Shown one piece after another: positions 1 to 12,338 of a stretch of DNA of 64,000 nt. Below the pieces are notes generated by a model. It was not told where the DNA came from, made no database searches, and worked only from the letters and a program-made list of their open reading frames with translations. The position numbers and the translations under genes are program-made. The stretch comes from Pseudoips prasinana. Taxonomy: Eukaryota; Arthropoda; Insecta; Lepidoptera; Nolidae. The stretch is from the NCBI GenBank assembly GCA_951640165.1, contig OX621263.1, forward strand, positions 4,238,501 through 4,302,500. The letters run 5' to 3'. Position 1 is the stretch's first letter; each line of letters opens with the position of its first letter.

Positions 1-269
1 ACAGCGCGACTAACTGAACGTCAATGCGAATCAATGTTACACGAAGGAGAACAGTAGTCAACCCAGTTAAAAAGACGGGAGGATTCGAACGGCTATCTAT
101 CTGTTGCAATTGAGATAACGATTGGCCTCGAACCCTTTGCCATCGATATCAATAATAATTACCAAAAATAATACATACCGATGAATATTGAACGTAGATA
201 TGCCGGGATCTTCAATTACATGAAGAGAACGCTTATTAGAACTCGGAAAACAGTTGTAAGACAATGAAT

Positions 270-600
270 AAAGATAATAGCGCGTCACGGCTTGCTCCGC
301 GCGAGCACATTCGTGCGCCTCCAAATAGCGCAACGGCGCAACTTTTTCGAGCGCGGCGTCAACACGGTCAGGTGGGCGAGGTTGCGACACTGCCATATTG
401 CCGTCTCGCTCTCCCACGATGCTATCTCTTTCACACCCGCGGCACTAGCGCACCGGGACAGGAGGGACGCGAGCGGAGCCCTTCCTCGGACAAACGTCGC
501 GCACCGAGCTGCGCGGCCGACTGACTGCTCGCAGCGCCTCCAACCACCGCGGTTCGACACAAAATCGAGCCCAAGTGCCTAGACGGAACGGCAACGCCGC
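270..600. other. CpG-rich island, possible promoter/5' exon
   Basis: This stretch is markedly richer in G, C and CpG than the flanking AT-rich DNA. Both strands are open for 70-100 codons, which is expected of CpG-rich DNA and is not proof of coding. On the minus strand an ATG at 396 opens a frame beginning MAVSQPRPPDRVDAAL that could run to a donor-like GTATGT at 178. Nothing about it is recognisable. A CpG-rich promoter or first exon of a gene lying outside or to the left is the likeliest reading. Confidence 0.3.
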
Positions 601-2435
601 CATTGAATTAATAGCGAGCGAAGCAGACTTGCAACGATATGAAATGCCACGAACGATCACGGCAGCACTGGTGGACCAAAACAAAATTTCCTTTCTCTAA
701 AATTATACAACAGTTGCTATTGAGAGCACACCCGGGCAACCCGTATTTTATTTCCCGCCAAAATAATATCAAAGATGAATTAACATAGTTACCAAAAAAA
801 CAAATACGGATCAATCTGCTTTAGTGACTACTACGAGGCACTTATATATTTAATTATTCCTATCGACATAGTTAAAAGTATAGATATTATATGCACAGAT
901 TGCATGTCTAGCCTTGACAACAACGCTATACAGGTGTATTAGCGAAAGGAGATAAAAAATCCACAATTCTTAACTGAGTATGAAGTGAAATGTAAATCAG
1001 TTAAGTATTAAATTTTCTTAGGACAAATCTAGAATTTCCAGTGAAAAAGATTTGTAGAAAAGAATATTGACATTAAGAAACAGACCAGAGACTAAGGACA
1101 ACATAACTTACATACAACAGACTTCAACTTTTGTATATAACAATTGTATCTACTAAAACTTATAGAGTACAGTTTCGAAAGCAATCCCAAGCAATCTTAT
1201 ATACAAACAAATCAAACACAAAAACAGTTCACAAATGGAACGGAGAAATCGCGTAGCATAGGTCCTAATTATATAATGAAACAGAATCGAATCGGCAAAC
1301 TCCTTTTGAGAACTGTTGAAAACAAAAATAAGTTAACTATGTATATAAATAATGTACAAAGATCTTAAGGAATTTAGGAAAACCAGGGCAAATCAAATAA
1401 GAAAACAATTTTATAATCAGATTTTATTAAATGTTATTTTTATTAATGTTTATATTGCAGCATTATGTAATTTTGGGAACGCAGCTTACCTAGAAACATA
1501 TCTATTGACAATGTTAGTAACATAATTATAAAAAAAACAATTGTGAAAGACAAACAAAAAGGTTTTTGAAATGTAGATTTTAAGTATCACAAAAAAAAAA
1601 CAGTTTACATAAAACGAAATTATATTTGTGACAACATTACAATACAACTATGCTACGTTAGCAAATTTTGTAATAAAAAGTATAAAACTACAATCTATCT
1701 ACAAGCGTGTTTCGTAGATTTGTATAGCAATACGGTCAACGATTTAAAAATCTAAGCATTTGACTTTCTCTTAGCATTGAAAATATATATCTTGCAATTG
1801 GTTGTAAATAGAAAAAAAGGGCAAATTCGTTTGAATAATAACAGAGAAACAAAACATTGTGGATGACGATTTGATGCAATTTATCAATTCTATACATCTT
1901 TACTTGAAAATTGTAAAAGAGAAAATACGTGCAAATGGTTCTCGATAACGATTCGGTAGAAATCGGTCATTCGGGAACTAAAAATAAATAGAAAAATAGA
2001 GAGGAACATTCAAAGCTAGAAACAATTTTATTCTTTTTTTAGAACTAACCTAATTTGGGATGTGAGAATAGTTCCTATCGGCAAAAATGCTTTTTTTTTC
2101 ACGAAAGGTAGAAGAATAATAAAAATATGTAAGCATACGTCAATAAATGTAGAGAAACAATGACATAAGAAATGAAATTACTCCTCTCCATTATATCAGC
2201 ACAAGACACTAATATGAGATATTTAGTTGAATTGCTTCATCAAATTTAGTTGAAGTGTTTCAGAGAAGTTAAGAAGTTTATCAGCTATAGCCTGTCATAC
2301 TAGCCTCATGCTGCTGGCTAACAGACACGCGACCAGTGGCTTTAAAATTGCACCGGACCTTAAATTTTCTAGGTTATCGAAAAATAGATTACTTATTCTA
2401 ATGGACTTCTAATTTTATGTTAATGTTGGCATTGT
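601..2435. other. AT-rich stretch, no gene seen
   Basis: Only short chance frames and homopolymer runs are seen here. No splice-bounded exon, tRNA or recognisable repeat copy was found. Confidence 0.5.
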
Positions 2436-2439
2436 TTTA

Positions 2440-2565
2440 TATAAAATGGGATGGCAATAGAGCAAGTGGGTCATCTGATGGTTAGTGATCACCGCCCGCC
2501 GCCCATGGACGCAACACCAGAGGAGCCGCAAATGCGTTGCCGGCCTTTAAGAAAGTAATAAGCTC
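2440..2565 (+). repeat. Interspersed repeat (GATCACCGCC family), copy 1
   Basis: It shares the phrases AGTGATCACCGCC, GCCCATG and CAACACCAGAGGAG with the copy at 11795-11905. The order and spacing of the shared blocks are the same, so this is a dispersed element. I think this is a common lepidopteran short repeat, but the class is not evident. Confidence 0.6.
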
Positions 2566-2842
2566 GCTTCTTGAAGGTTGTAATTATTTAGTTTTGCCAT
2601 TAAGACTTCAAGTAAGATAAATAAGTTGGCCCAAGTTAAATTAGAAAATCGTTAGCACATCATGCATTAACCCCAAAAGTCGACCGTCGAACAGGTTAAT
2701 TGTTTGGCCCACCTTCCCTTAAGCTTGATGCCATTACGGGTGATGACAAATAGGAAAAGGTTTGTTATGGTTTTATCAAGGAAAATGTTTCTTATTACGT
2801 TCGTTACAGAATGTAAGGTGGTACTTTAGACTGAAGATTTAA

Positions 2843-3500
2843 ATGATAATTATTAAGTTTGAGCTTTTGGAGGTTTGCATGCAATTAGTTAGTGATGTGA
2901 AAATCACACTTTTTAGGGCATATTGCCAATCTTTTTACTCGAGTGCTCTTTGGGTCGATTATACCTGCCGGGCTGCCAATGTCCTGCGAGTTCAGTATAA
3001 TAATATCTTCAGGATGCTGTTGAAACTTCCTAGAGACTGCAGTGCATCAAGTATGTTTGCGGAGGCCCGCACGGATGGCTTCTATGCCGTCATGAGAAAA
3101 AAAGTTGCCTCTCTTTTTGCACGGGTCAGGGATAGCAGCAATGGCATCCTGAGGATGATAGCATCGCGTCAAGATTGTCCTATCCAAACCAAATGGATGC
3201 GAATAGTAACTGGGCAGCAGCACTAGTGTTTTGTTGTTCAGCTTAAAGGTACTTACCATTGGGCTGAATAGCTGAATATTGCTGTTGTTGTCTTACTTAT
3301 TATTTGACATATGACCTGACATTCCCTAATGAATTTTAATGTTAGATTTTAATTTTGTGATTGTTTAAGTACTAGATTATTTGTTTTATTTTGAATTAAA
3401 ATTTTTGATTAAACATTGATACTAACATAGGATAAGACTTTTATAACTAACACTTTATGGAGTAATCCGAAATAAAATTATTATTATTATTATTATTAAG
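2843..3500 (+). mobile_element. Non-LTR retrotransposon fragment (RT C-terminal region and 3' tail)
   Basis: A 127-codon frame (2843-3226) contains LFRAYCQSFYSSALWV, LRVQYNNIFRMLLKLPR and MFAEARTDGFYAVMRKKVASL. These are the sequence habits of the region after the palm/thumb of jockey/CR1-like reverse transcriptases. The catalytic domain is absent, so the copy is 5'-truncated. The tail runs AT-rich to an (ATT)n stretch at about 3480-3500, as expected of a LINE 3' end. It is a dead fragment, not a host gene. Confidence 0.75.
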
Positions 3501-3504
3501 AGCT

Positions 3505-4520
3505 GAAGGGGATTTATCCGTTAGTAAAACCATGTTAAATTGGAACATATTATATCCATGGCAAAACAAATCTAACCAATTTGAAATACATTTAGGTACT
3601 AGTTATCAATAAAAAATCTCAAATATATAAATATTGAAAAACATTTTATTTTTAACACTTACGCAATACAAGAACAGTTTTTGTTTTTTTCTGTTCAGTA
3701 CGGGGGGAAAACAAAAGCAGATGCTAAATATCAGACTTCCGTTACGTGTGGAATGATTCTGGGACCATCAACTACCTAACCTTATTTACTTTGCCAGATT
3801 TTCACGAAGATCAATATCACCTATTTAATATGGAAATATTAATACGTAACACTCACGAGAAAAATCTATAAGTACTTATTAAATACTAATAAGCAAGAGA
3901 GAGGAGGGATTTCTAATCAGCAATATATTATTTTTAACAAAATTCTGCTCTAACAAGATTGAGGAGCTGAAATGAGCGGCATAGGCCTGATTTTGGCACT
4001 TTCGTTAGTCTCAATTTTCAGTGCACCGCTTCCTATGAGATCCGCGAGGATCGAGTATGACAGCAAATCGTCAGTTAAATCCGAAACAATGGAAAAATTT
4101 CTATAATAATTGTACATCTTCTCTGGTACCATATGGTAACTAAAGGCAATTGGATTACAATATTTGCTTTTACGATGTCAGATCGATAATAACTAACAGA
4201 CCGAATAGAATATCTGCAGAATCTTTACTGATTAATCACCATGAAAGCACTGGTTCGCAATTTAGGGACAGCCTTAACCATTTTTTAAGTTCCAAAATGT
4301 GTTTACTATTCTTTTCGTTTAGAACGTGTACCCAAATAAAAAAAAGGTGTGATAACCATAAAACTCCTAGACGTGACACCCCAATATATAATCCACTTAA
4401 CCTAATCTTCTCTTCAATCACTAAATTGCCGTAACATAACAGTGAGCTATTAAGGTAAATAAAACTTTAATACAGTTTTATAGAGTAGCATTTGCCATGA
4501 CAAATTTTAATTTATAACGG
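3505..4520. other. AT-rich stretch, no gene seen
   Basis: A 60-codon minus-strand frame at 3950-4132 has no recognised homology or clear splice context. Nothing else is supported. Confidence 0.4.
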
Positions 4521-4536
4521 CCGTTTGGCATATTAT

Positions 4537-4640
4537 TATGCACGGCAGCATTATCAAGTGCCTCTAGGCTGCAGTTATACACTGACAGACTCACGCGTCT
4601 TTCCCCGAGGGGTAGGCAGAAACAATGAATTTCCATTTGT
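4537..4640. repeat. Interspersed repeat containing CCCCGAGGGGTAGGCAGA
   Basis: The phrase TTTCCCCGAGGGGTAGGCAGA recurs in variant form near 29800 (TTTCCCAGTGGGGTAGGCAGA). It looks like a short dispersed lepidopteran repeat; limits are approximate. Confidence 0.4.
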
Positions 4641-5024
4641 ACCGATCATGAAATTTTCGAACTATTTAACGTTAAATCCCATGTCGACCATAAGTAATTT
4701 TTGGTGGAAATTTCTGGGAAGGCGAATGGCAAAAATTAAGTGGCATGTTCTTATGAAAAGTAGAAATCAATTTAATCTTATTCATTTATGTGGGTTTTTA
4801 AAAATTCTCACTCATTTCAGACAATAGTAAAATAATGGCATTTCCCATATATTGCCACTCCGGCAATTGTAGAGGGCAAATTTGTTTTTTAAGTCATCTC
4901 CAATAAAACTCGAGTAAAATTAATTTGACTAAAACAAGACTCCAAAGAACAGCAAAGTTTTTAAATAATCCGTATCATAATCAAGGGTGAAAATAGATTT
5001 TCTCCATTTGCCCCTACATAGGGG

Positions 5025-5165
5025 ACCATTTATAAATTATACCCTCTATCCGGATACATACGCTATATTCCTACAAAGTTTAATCAAATAAATTCGGTAG
5101 TTTTTACGTGAACGGGTAACAAACATCCATAATCAAAAACTTTCGCTATTATAACATAAGTAGGA
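5025..5165 (-). mobile_element. Helitron-like repeat, decayed
   Basis: In reverse complement it has the AAAACTACCGAATT and GTTTGTTACCCGTTCACG blocks seen in the better-preserved Helitron-like copies of this window. The CTAG terminus is not intact. Confidence 0.4.
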
Positions 5166-5880
5166 TGTTTTCTTTATAAAAGAACTGTAACATCTTGACA
5201 ACAAGTTAAAAATAACTCATTGTAAGACCGACTTTCATTTAGTCATCACCTTTGTGATTTCTCTTTGTAACCTTCTTTCAGGACTTTAAAAAGTTAGCAG
5301 TATGTTGATGAAACATGTAATACTAGGCTTATAGGCATGGCTATAGAATTAACTGCTATTAATATATAGTCTAGTAACACAGTTTATAGCAAAGATGCAC
5401 CCAAATATTTTTATAAAGACAATATAATCCTTATGCAATTTACCATGACAATTAGAAAACGCACCTCGAATTCAGTAAAAACGTTATGAATATGTAATTT
5501 TACAAGAGGCCCATAGTGACGTAAATCAGAATTATTATTAGCGAGCGATTATACCGACAGAGGTGTTCGTCGGATACTCAATAACAACGATGTTTGTTGT
5601 GTGGCTATCTCTCTCATTGTGTGTGTTCGTGTGTAAACAGGTAGAACAACACGAACTGGATGCCAAGTATTAACCTCAATTAGAACACTTCTGTGTTGGT
5701 TAGGTTAAACTTACACACACCAACATAAGCTATTACTAAAATTTAATTACAAACAAGTTTATTTATGTACTTTATCGTATGAAGTATTAAACTAGTTTAT
5801 CGTTCGTATTAAATTTATCCCATTGTTAAATGGAGGATACGTGTAGCCTTGAAACTTCTTATCGAACAAGTGAGTTGACT
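5166..5880. other. AT-rich stretch, no gene seen
   Basis: No supported feature. The base composition becomes CpG-richer from about 5.9 kb rightwards. Confidence 0.4.
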
Positions 5881-5889
5881 ACATACAAT

Positions 5890-7215
5890 TACGGGCCGTG
5901 AAGCGCGACGTTGCCAACATCGAGCGTGCTACTGCGTCTTAATTTTACAAGACCGACGCCATTTTGTTTTAATTTATCCGATGCAACACGAAAATTAAGA
6001 TTTTGTATTATTTCTCTTTTCTGCTATTGGCAAAAGGTTTTACAGATGAAACATACTCAAATATAGCTATATGAGCGCTTTAATATGTCAGAACAAAGTG
6101 ATTACGTAACCTACGAACATTCTCATGACACGTAAATTTTATACGAATAACAAAGTATAGAACTGGAATGAAAGCTAAAACCTCAAGACATCTTAACAGT
6201 TAATATTGGAGATGCTGTACATGTTTAGATCAATGAGATTGCAAGCGTACTCGAGCTATACCTAGATACTTATGTAGGGGACAAAGTGTCGGCGCAATAT
6301 GGTTGAGATACGTACATTGAGCAGGTCGTGAGCCAGCGCCGGGTGCGGAGCGCGCGCCCAATGCTGCCAGGGTAGGCCTTCGGCCGACTCACAACCAGAT
6401 ACATCACAAATACGGTCATTTTCAACGTAAATTCCACGGTATCGATCACGCACAGACGCCATTTTGAACCGACACTGAGTGCGGCCGAGCGCGCGACGTT
6501 GCCACGTCGCACGTTTCCAATCCGTACTTCTATTTCTGGCACCCTCCCCCCTCGCGCCATGACGCCGGAGGTCGTCAAACAGCGCTCGACAAAACATTCA
6601 CGAATTCAATTTATACTTCAACTTCGCGGGTTCTTATTTGAAAATCTCATGATCTAGTAGGCCTTCAAAGCTGGCGGGCGCGGGGGTGCCGTGGCGGAAG
6701 AGGGGAAGGGACGTCATATAGCAGCGTTTCCAATGATAAGATAGTACTTATAGACATCATATAGATGTACATGAATAGTAATATATCGTTCGAGCGCGCC
6801 CGGCTTTCACCAAAGTGCGGAGCGAGGCGCGGCCGCGCAGGACCGCGCCGACATGTGCCATTGGCCACCGCAGAGATCGATAGACAAACACCGACGAGGA
6901 CGCCGACCTACATACGAGACTGAACCTTACCACTGTAATAATAAACGCGGTAATCGTGCGGTAGTATGTATAAACAAACTACCGCACGTCGCACACTGGT
7001 GTCGTCCACGTAGATACGCACGAACACAGGCGTTGTGAAAACGACGCGAACGGACGGCAGCGCGGCCCGACCTACCAATGTATACCATCACTGTATTATG
7101 GCACTTTTCTAGAGTCGAAATTCCTATGCCGCGATGCGCCCAGCGCTCCCTGTCGAAGGACAAAGGGACGATTTCACACGGAAAACAAAGGGAAACGCCG
7201 GTCAACGAATAATAA
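5890..7215. promoter_or_regulatory. CpG-rich block, probable promoter/5'-exon region
   Basis: From 5.9 to 7.2 kb CpG is frequent while the flanks are AT-rich. The denser parts are about 6300-6600 and 6660-7200. Two minus-strand ATGs sit in the context AAAATGGCGTC (6460-6462, and a similar one near 5957 that stops after five codons). This pattern fits one or more transcription start regions, probably of a leftward-transcribed gene. Confidence 0.4.
6316..6462 (-). CDS. Candidate first coding exon of an unidentified gene
   Basis: The minus-strand ATG at 6462-6460 lies in a good context (TTCAAAATGGCG). It opens exactly 49 codons, beginning MASVRDRYRGIYVENDR and ending HDLLN, before a strong donor (GTACGT). 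It contains two cysteines and a Pro/His/Ala-rich end (WARAPHPALAHDLL). I do not recognise the protein. The exon would end in phase 0. No convincing second exon was found to the left, and the frame upstream of the ATG is also open, so the start is not certain. It could be chance coding potential in CpG-rich DNA. Confidence 0.35.
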
Positions 7216-8641
7216 CATATTTTGTGTTTGATAAATTAACTATTTAACAAGTTTTTATCGGATGGCAGCGCGTTGCCAAGTCGCCAGCTTGCGGCGATCA
7301 TGCGCTCCGTCATAATGAAATTGGAATTTTCTAACTGCACATGACCCGATCAATTAATAATATGATTTATAAAGAGGTTACATAAAATATGCAATGCTAC
7401 ATAACACCAAGTGCGTAGCGTATGGCAAAGGCACAGGTGTGCCGAAGAAGTTCCTACGGGCGGAACCACTCACGATACCATCACTTCACGTATTACAAAA
7501 ATGAAAGCAATGTAAATCAACTAAAAAGGACTAGATAATAAGCTTGCAATAGGAAGACGCAATCTGTCAACCAGTCACTTACCCGATTTTTTTACACGAA
7601 ACGTGCTGATTTCTTCACAAAACTCACTGGAACGTCACACCCAGACGATGTAATATTGATATTCAAGGTATTTTAAGGTTTTTGAACAATTTGATCTGCA
7701 TAAAAAAATTATACATGCCGTTGAGCAAACGTCCGACGCGCGTAAAGACCGAATGCGAACTGTTGGTTAGTTTAGTTTGGTTGGGTCCGTTGATAGGTGG
7801 GGGGCGGAGGCGGGCGGAAAACCGGAGAACGGGTAAATGAGGGAGTCTGAAAGGGCGAAATTTTAATCGCAGCAAACTGATATTATTGTTTAATGAATAC
7901 CTGTTTAATATTATAAGCTGTTTTTTAAGACCATTACTATTATCAGTACGATCAACTCATGTGATAATAAAATGATAAGTGATTGTCTTGACACTATGTT
8001 TTTCCTGTTGCAAACAGAGGCAAATCATGTCCCGCTTTGTCTCTGTGTTGATAATTAAAAAAATATTGACAGTGTATAAATTGTGTCAGACGATGCACTT
8101 ATTTTTATATAGGTAATAAATTTTGTTAGGTAGCTATGGATAGTTGACGAAAACACTTATTTATTATCCGTGTATATTAATGTGCAACAAAATTTATTTT
8201 GCACGTTAGCTATCGTATGCATTAACTATGACCTATTTTTAGGTTTTTATAATTGACGCTATAGGTTTTCAAAGAATAGGTCATTGAAAATGGAGAAAGA
8301 TTTTTTAACTAAAAATAATATCAATACTTTTTTATTTAAAAAGGCGCAGGTATGAAACTCTAAAATTAAATGTGATAGGTAATCTATACATTTTACACTA
8401 TTATGCCGACTATTGTATTTAGTTGAACTATTGTGACACGAATCAACCAATGATTTGGCTGTATGGTGTAAAAAAAGTTTGATTACCGTTTTCAACCAAT
8501 AGTCATGAAGATCGTGTATTAGTGTATGACAGGAAATTTGATAAACTTCTTCTACACGTCAAGAGAGGTTTTGAGCATTTATCTGTTTTTTCTCGAAAAA
8601 TAAGCACTTATTTGTGATAATTAGTAAGATAACATTGAAAA
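7216..8641. other. Region upstream of the canopy gene
   Basis: No gene is seen. A G-rich run at about 7798-7820 (GGGGGGCGGAGGCGGGCGG) could be a GC-box or two-tetrad quadruplex site. The canopy promoter and 5' leader must lie in the right end of this stretch, or further left if there is a non-coding first exon. Confidence 0.35.
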
Positions 8642-8729
8642 ATGCAATTGCTCACATACTTCTTAGTATTGACAATTTTGTTTGCAGCAGTATATGCAAG
8701 AATAGACCCTAAAAACTTGAAATGCCTGG
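8642..8729 (+). CDS. sel: Canopy/seele-like ER saposin-fold protein, exon 1
   Basis: This exon holds the start codon, a signal peptide (MQLLTYFLVLTILFAAVYA) and the mature start RIDPKNLKCL. Canopy proteins are small ER-lumenal, saposin-like proteins that act as co-chaperones for secreted and surface proteins; fly Seele is needed in Gurken/Spaetzle-related dorsal patterning, and vertebrate CNPY2 is the nearest relative I know. The assembled frame (8642-8729, 8805-8872, 10380-10479, 11517-11671, 14134-14226, 16242-16337, then one of two last exons) is open throughout with GT-AG introns and matching phases. It gives 242 residues with the 20.3-kb last exon or 225 with the 17.9-kb one. Six cysteines (about C28, C31, C86, C138, C170, C177) match the family pattern. 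The donor is G|GTGCGT. The start is the only ATG that gives a signal peptide in frame. Confidence 0.92.
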
Positions 8730-8804
8730 GTGCGTATTTCATTTGGTATTTATTACCAGTTTTTTAATAAATCTCGTGGTTAATTTTCCTTAATCTATTT
8801 CCAG

Positions 8805-8872
8805 TGTGCAGAACGACCTTCGAGGAGCTTAACCAAGTGATAAAAAGTGTAGATAAATGGAAAAAAGTAGAT
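8805..8872 (+). CDS. sel: Canopy/seele-like protein, exon 2
   Basis: Bounded by ATTTCCAG and GTAAGT. With the G left from exon 1 it reads VCRTTFEELNQVIKSVDKWK, completing the CLVC (CxxC) motif that opens the saposin-like domain. It ends in phase 0. Confidence 0.92.
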
Positions 8873-9443
8873 GTAAGTAAGAATTATTTAAAACTTGTTA
8901 AAAGTCCCTTTAAAATTCACAAAAAGTAAACAAATTCCTTAAAATATATCTTCATTCATATTGTAAATTCTCCAAATATGTGGAGAAATATTTAGGTCTA
9001 ACATGTCTTTTAAGAAAATATTATGTTAACATATTTTCTTCATCAAGTGGTTGTTCAACAGTATTGTTACTTGGGAGTTCTATAAATACTTTAGCTTTGA
9101 TTGCTTAAATTAAAGTATAATCAAGAAACATTATTAGGTTAAGTACATGATATTTTGTGATAAAATCTCAGCTCAAAACTCAACAATGCCCCCATGGAAT
9201 TAGTGGCCCTCAAAATAATAGTATCCTAAATATTAATATTCAAATATTTATTTATTTTAAACTTCATGCTTAAAAATGTACAGAGGCGGACTTAATGCCA
9301 AAGGCACTGTCTGCCAGTCAACCTTCGGGTGATGAAGAGAAAAAGATGGTAGGTGGACTATAAGGATAGAGAGAAAAAAAAATTATTACTTTATAATTAT
9401 TACTTTACCAACATATAAAATTATTTTTGCCTTATTTTAATAA

Positions 9444-9628
9444 CTAGCTGTGCCCTGCACACTTTTATCTGCATAAACTTTATAAAATATTGTCTATGTG
9501 TTATTCGGATATATAAGCTATGTCACCACAAATATTCATCAAATTCCATTTGGTATTTTGTGTGAAAGAGTAACAAACATCCATACATCCATACTCACAT
9601 ACTTCCGCATTTATAATATTAGAAGGAT
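9444..9628 (-). mobile_element. Helitron-like element, non-autonomous
   Basis: On the minus strand it starts near TAATATTATAAATGCGGAAG and ends CTAG at 9447-9444, as other copies here do. It lies in canopy intron 2. The GC-rich 3' hairpin is mutated. Confidence 0.6.
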
Positions 9629-9654
9629 GTATGCCTGTTTCTACCATGGCAATC

Positions 9655-9750
9655 AGACAATATACATAAATTACTCCCAGACAAATAAATATGTTCATCA
9701 CAAAAATATTTGTCTGGTCCTGGGTGGGAATAGAACCTACGACTGAGCAA
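9655..9750 (-). mobile_element. tRNA-headed SINE (family 1), diverged fragment
   Basis: In reverse complement it shows the family's B-box region (TTCTATTCCCACCCAGGACC) and following ACAAATATTT; in canopy intron 2. Confidence 0.45.
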
Positions 9751-10379
9751 TGAGACTGGATAAGACTACCTACATAGCTATAGGATACTAGAATCCTCTA
9801 GTCTCCTACTGGGTATTTGGAACCCATTTGGCAGTTAAGCTAGACTGACCCAATGCTTATCTGTATAACTTCACCGATTATTAACGGTGTGGTGCAACTT
9901 ACTGAGTGTCTCAGGGAAACTAATGGGTTTAAATATTACTATAGTGAGTGGATATACCAGCGGCATGTTGTTATCTTATCTGTAATGCTAAGTAGTTATA
10001 AATTCCATGAGCATTCAGATAACATAGACTTTTGACTAAAATAGCCTTTATAGGTTGGTTTTGTGTATACATGTACAGCACGTGTTGTACAACATGTCCC
10101 TGAAATCTGTAGCACTTATAAACAGTCCAAACATGAATAGTACTACAAATTAACTATAGATATTTTATTCTAGGTACAAGTAGATTATTATTATTATAAT
10201 GCTTTAGTTAAATAGGTATTTCTTGAAGTCATTGTCAAATTGGCTATTTTTAAATAGGTAATAGGTTTTTAAATGGCCAATCCTTATAGTTTTATATATA
10301 TTTAACTACATCATAATTAGGTAAAGGAACAAAAATATTATTTTTCCTAAGTGACTTAAAGTGTGTTTTATTATTTCAG

Positions 10380-10479
10380 GTTGGCAACTTCAGGATGGAT
10401 GCGCATGGCAACACTTTGCAAGAGAAGGTTCCTGCTCACCGCTCCGCTGTCTATATCTCCGAAGTGATTGATGGAATCT
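10380..10479 (+). CDS. sel: Canopy/seele-like protein, exon 3
   Basis: Bounded by TTATTTCAG and GTAAGT. It encodes VGNFRMDAHG...HRSAVYISEVIDGI plus the first base of a Cys codon (C86). The IPxxRSE(x)YxxEVxDGIC-like segment is a canopy hallmark as I know the family. Confidence 0.92.
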
Positions 10480-10640
10480 GTAAGTTAAACCTCATAGAAG
10501 AATATTACTGACCACCAAATAATTAGGTACCGGTTAGGTGGTCAAAGTAAATATTTATTTATTTCAGTAAAAAATTTGTTCCAAATGGAATTAATCTGTT
10601 CATATGTTGTGTCTGAGGCGTCACAGGCACATCTACAACA

Positions 10641-10668
10641 CTCACTTTGCATAACCATGCAAAGTGAG
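10641..10668. repeat. Perfect 12-bp hairpin
   Basis: CTCACTTTGCAT and ATGCAAAGTGAG are separated by AACC. It lies in canopy intron 3. Confidence 0.9.
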
Positions 10669-10694
10669 TCTTGTGATACCTTGCTTTCCTTTAA

Positions 10695-10893
10695 TAATAA
10701 TAATAGCCCGGGACATTATACAGACACTGCCATCAGATCCCAAACTAAGCAAAGCTTGTACTATGGAAACTAGATAACTGATATACTACTTTTCTTTTGT
10801 AAATGCATACTTATATAGATAATTACACCCAAACTCAGAACAAACAGACATTGACCTGGGTGGGAATGAAACCCACGACCTGCGGCGTGAAAA
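10695..10893 (-). mobile_element. tRNA-headed SINE (family 1)
   Basis: Reverse complement shows the order seen in the other copies: CGCAGGTCGTGGGTTTCAT (B box), CCCAGGTCAATGTCTGTTTG, TATATAAGTATG, CTGATGGCAGTG and a 3' end in AATAATAATAA. It lies in canopy intron 3. Confidence 0.8.
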
Positions 10894-11516
10894 CATGTCA
10901 GAATATATATGACAATATAATTTGTATTCATAAAAATAAACACTCCTTCTGTAAAAGGAGTGATACTCATAAATACTAGATATAAGCATAACTTTGTGTT
11001 ACGTATGTATGTACCACCCATCTTCACAAAATAATTAACTCTTTTATGGGGCAATGTATAAGATTCTATAACAAATTTCCCAGTGATACTAGAGAAATGT
11101 ATAGGAATAAGTTAAAAGAATTATAAAAGCCAAATTGTTTAGCAGGGCTTACTACAAAACTTCTGATTATTTATGTAAGTGACAAAACAGCTTGGGATTG
11201 AGTCGCTCTAAATTAACACACTTAAGTACAACATTATTTTATGTTAAGGAATAAATATTTTAATAAAGGATTCCTTCTGAGTTTTCTGGCAGTGTTTCTT
11301 AGTAGCAGCTACGTAATGCACTGCACTAAAGGGTAAAAATTTTTTTTTATGGAATAAATGAATTTTGAATTTGAAAAGCAAGCATTTACCAACCACGCAA
11401 TCTGGCCCGTCAACTTTTATAACATATTTCTCATTTTCTCACGTCATGCCTTATTTCTCTTATAATGAAACTTAACATGTTCTGATGACTATATTTACAT
11501 AATCCAATTTATCCAG

Positions 11517-11671
11517 GCAAGAAAATGGATGACTATGTCAGAGTATACTACAAGTCGACTGGCAAGCTGGCTATCATGATGTTGGTCATGCCAGATGGCA
11601 CCATGAATGCAGAGTTCTCGAAGACCAAGTTTGTTACTGATGATGACCTCAACAAAAGTTTGGAGTACTAT
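11517..11671 (+). CDS. sel: Canopy/seele-like protein, exon 4
   Basis: Bounded by ATCCAG and GTAAGT. It completes DGIC and reads KKMDDYVRVYYKSTGKL to NKSLEYY, the central part of the fold. It ends in phase 0. Confidence 0.93.
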
Positions 11672-11794
11672 GTAAGTACAACTCTAGTCCAAGAAAATCG
11701 AGTATCATGTCAGGTGGCAGACAACTGCTGGACATAGAATTCCCCCATATCTCTATAACATTGCCATTTGCAGCAGTTTTCTTTTTTTTATATT

Positions 11795-11905
11795 AATAGG
11801 GCGACAAACGAGCAAGTGAGTCACCTGATGATAAGTGATCACCGCCGCCCATGTACACTCGCAACACCAGAGGAGTCTCGGGTGCGTTGCAAGCTTTTTA
11901 AAAGA
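11795..11905 (+). repeat. Interspersed repeat (GATCACCGCC family), copy 2
   Basis: Same block order as 2440-2565: GTGAGTCACCTGATGATAAG, GATCACCGCCGCCCATG, CAACACCAGAGGAG and GTGCGTTGCAAGC. It lies in canopy intron 4. Confidence 0.65.
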
Positions 11906-11931
11906 GTCAGCAAAACAGTGTTGCTGACTCT
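11905..11931. repeat. 10-bp perfect hairpin
   Basis: GAGTCAGCAA and TTGCTGACTC are separated by AACAGTG, at the 3' side of the repeat above. Confidence 0.8.
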
Positions 11932-12338
11932 TCCCCCTGATGAGCTCTGGCGACCTAACTCACACGCAGAAACACATTATTAATGAAAAGAAAAAAAAAA
12001 AAGAAAAGAAAGAAAACATGTGCAAATGGGGTTACATTCCCACATCACAAAACATCTGCGAGTGCGGCGTGTCACCCATTTTATCCGTTTGTCCCTCATG
12101 TCCAGTCTCTTGTTCCCTTCAGGACTTGTATGACGCTTCAGCCAAAGGGGTCAGCGTTGCCCAATTTTGGGAAGATAGAATATAATTCTTACCATCGACA
12201 CGATAAGAAGAAGAATGAATATCTTCTGTAAGGTGGTGGTACTTCCCCAGTATGGCTGCTTTTTGAGCAATTGAAGCTGTGCCCTCTTTGCCTTAGTCAC
12301 CGAGTTGATGAAGCACCTAAGGAGTAAGATACATATTG

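Noticed and set aside
264..684. Several overlapping 70-100 codon frames on both strands
   Set aside because: CpG-rich DNA is poor in stop codons, and none of the frames shows a recognisable domain; kept only as a possible 5'-exon region.
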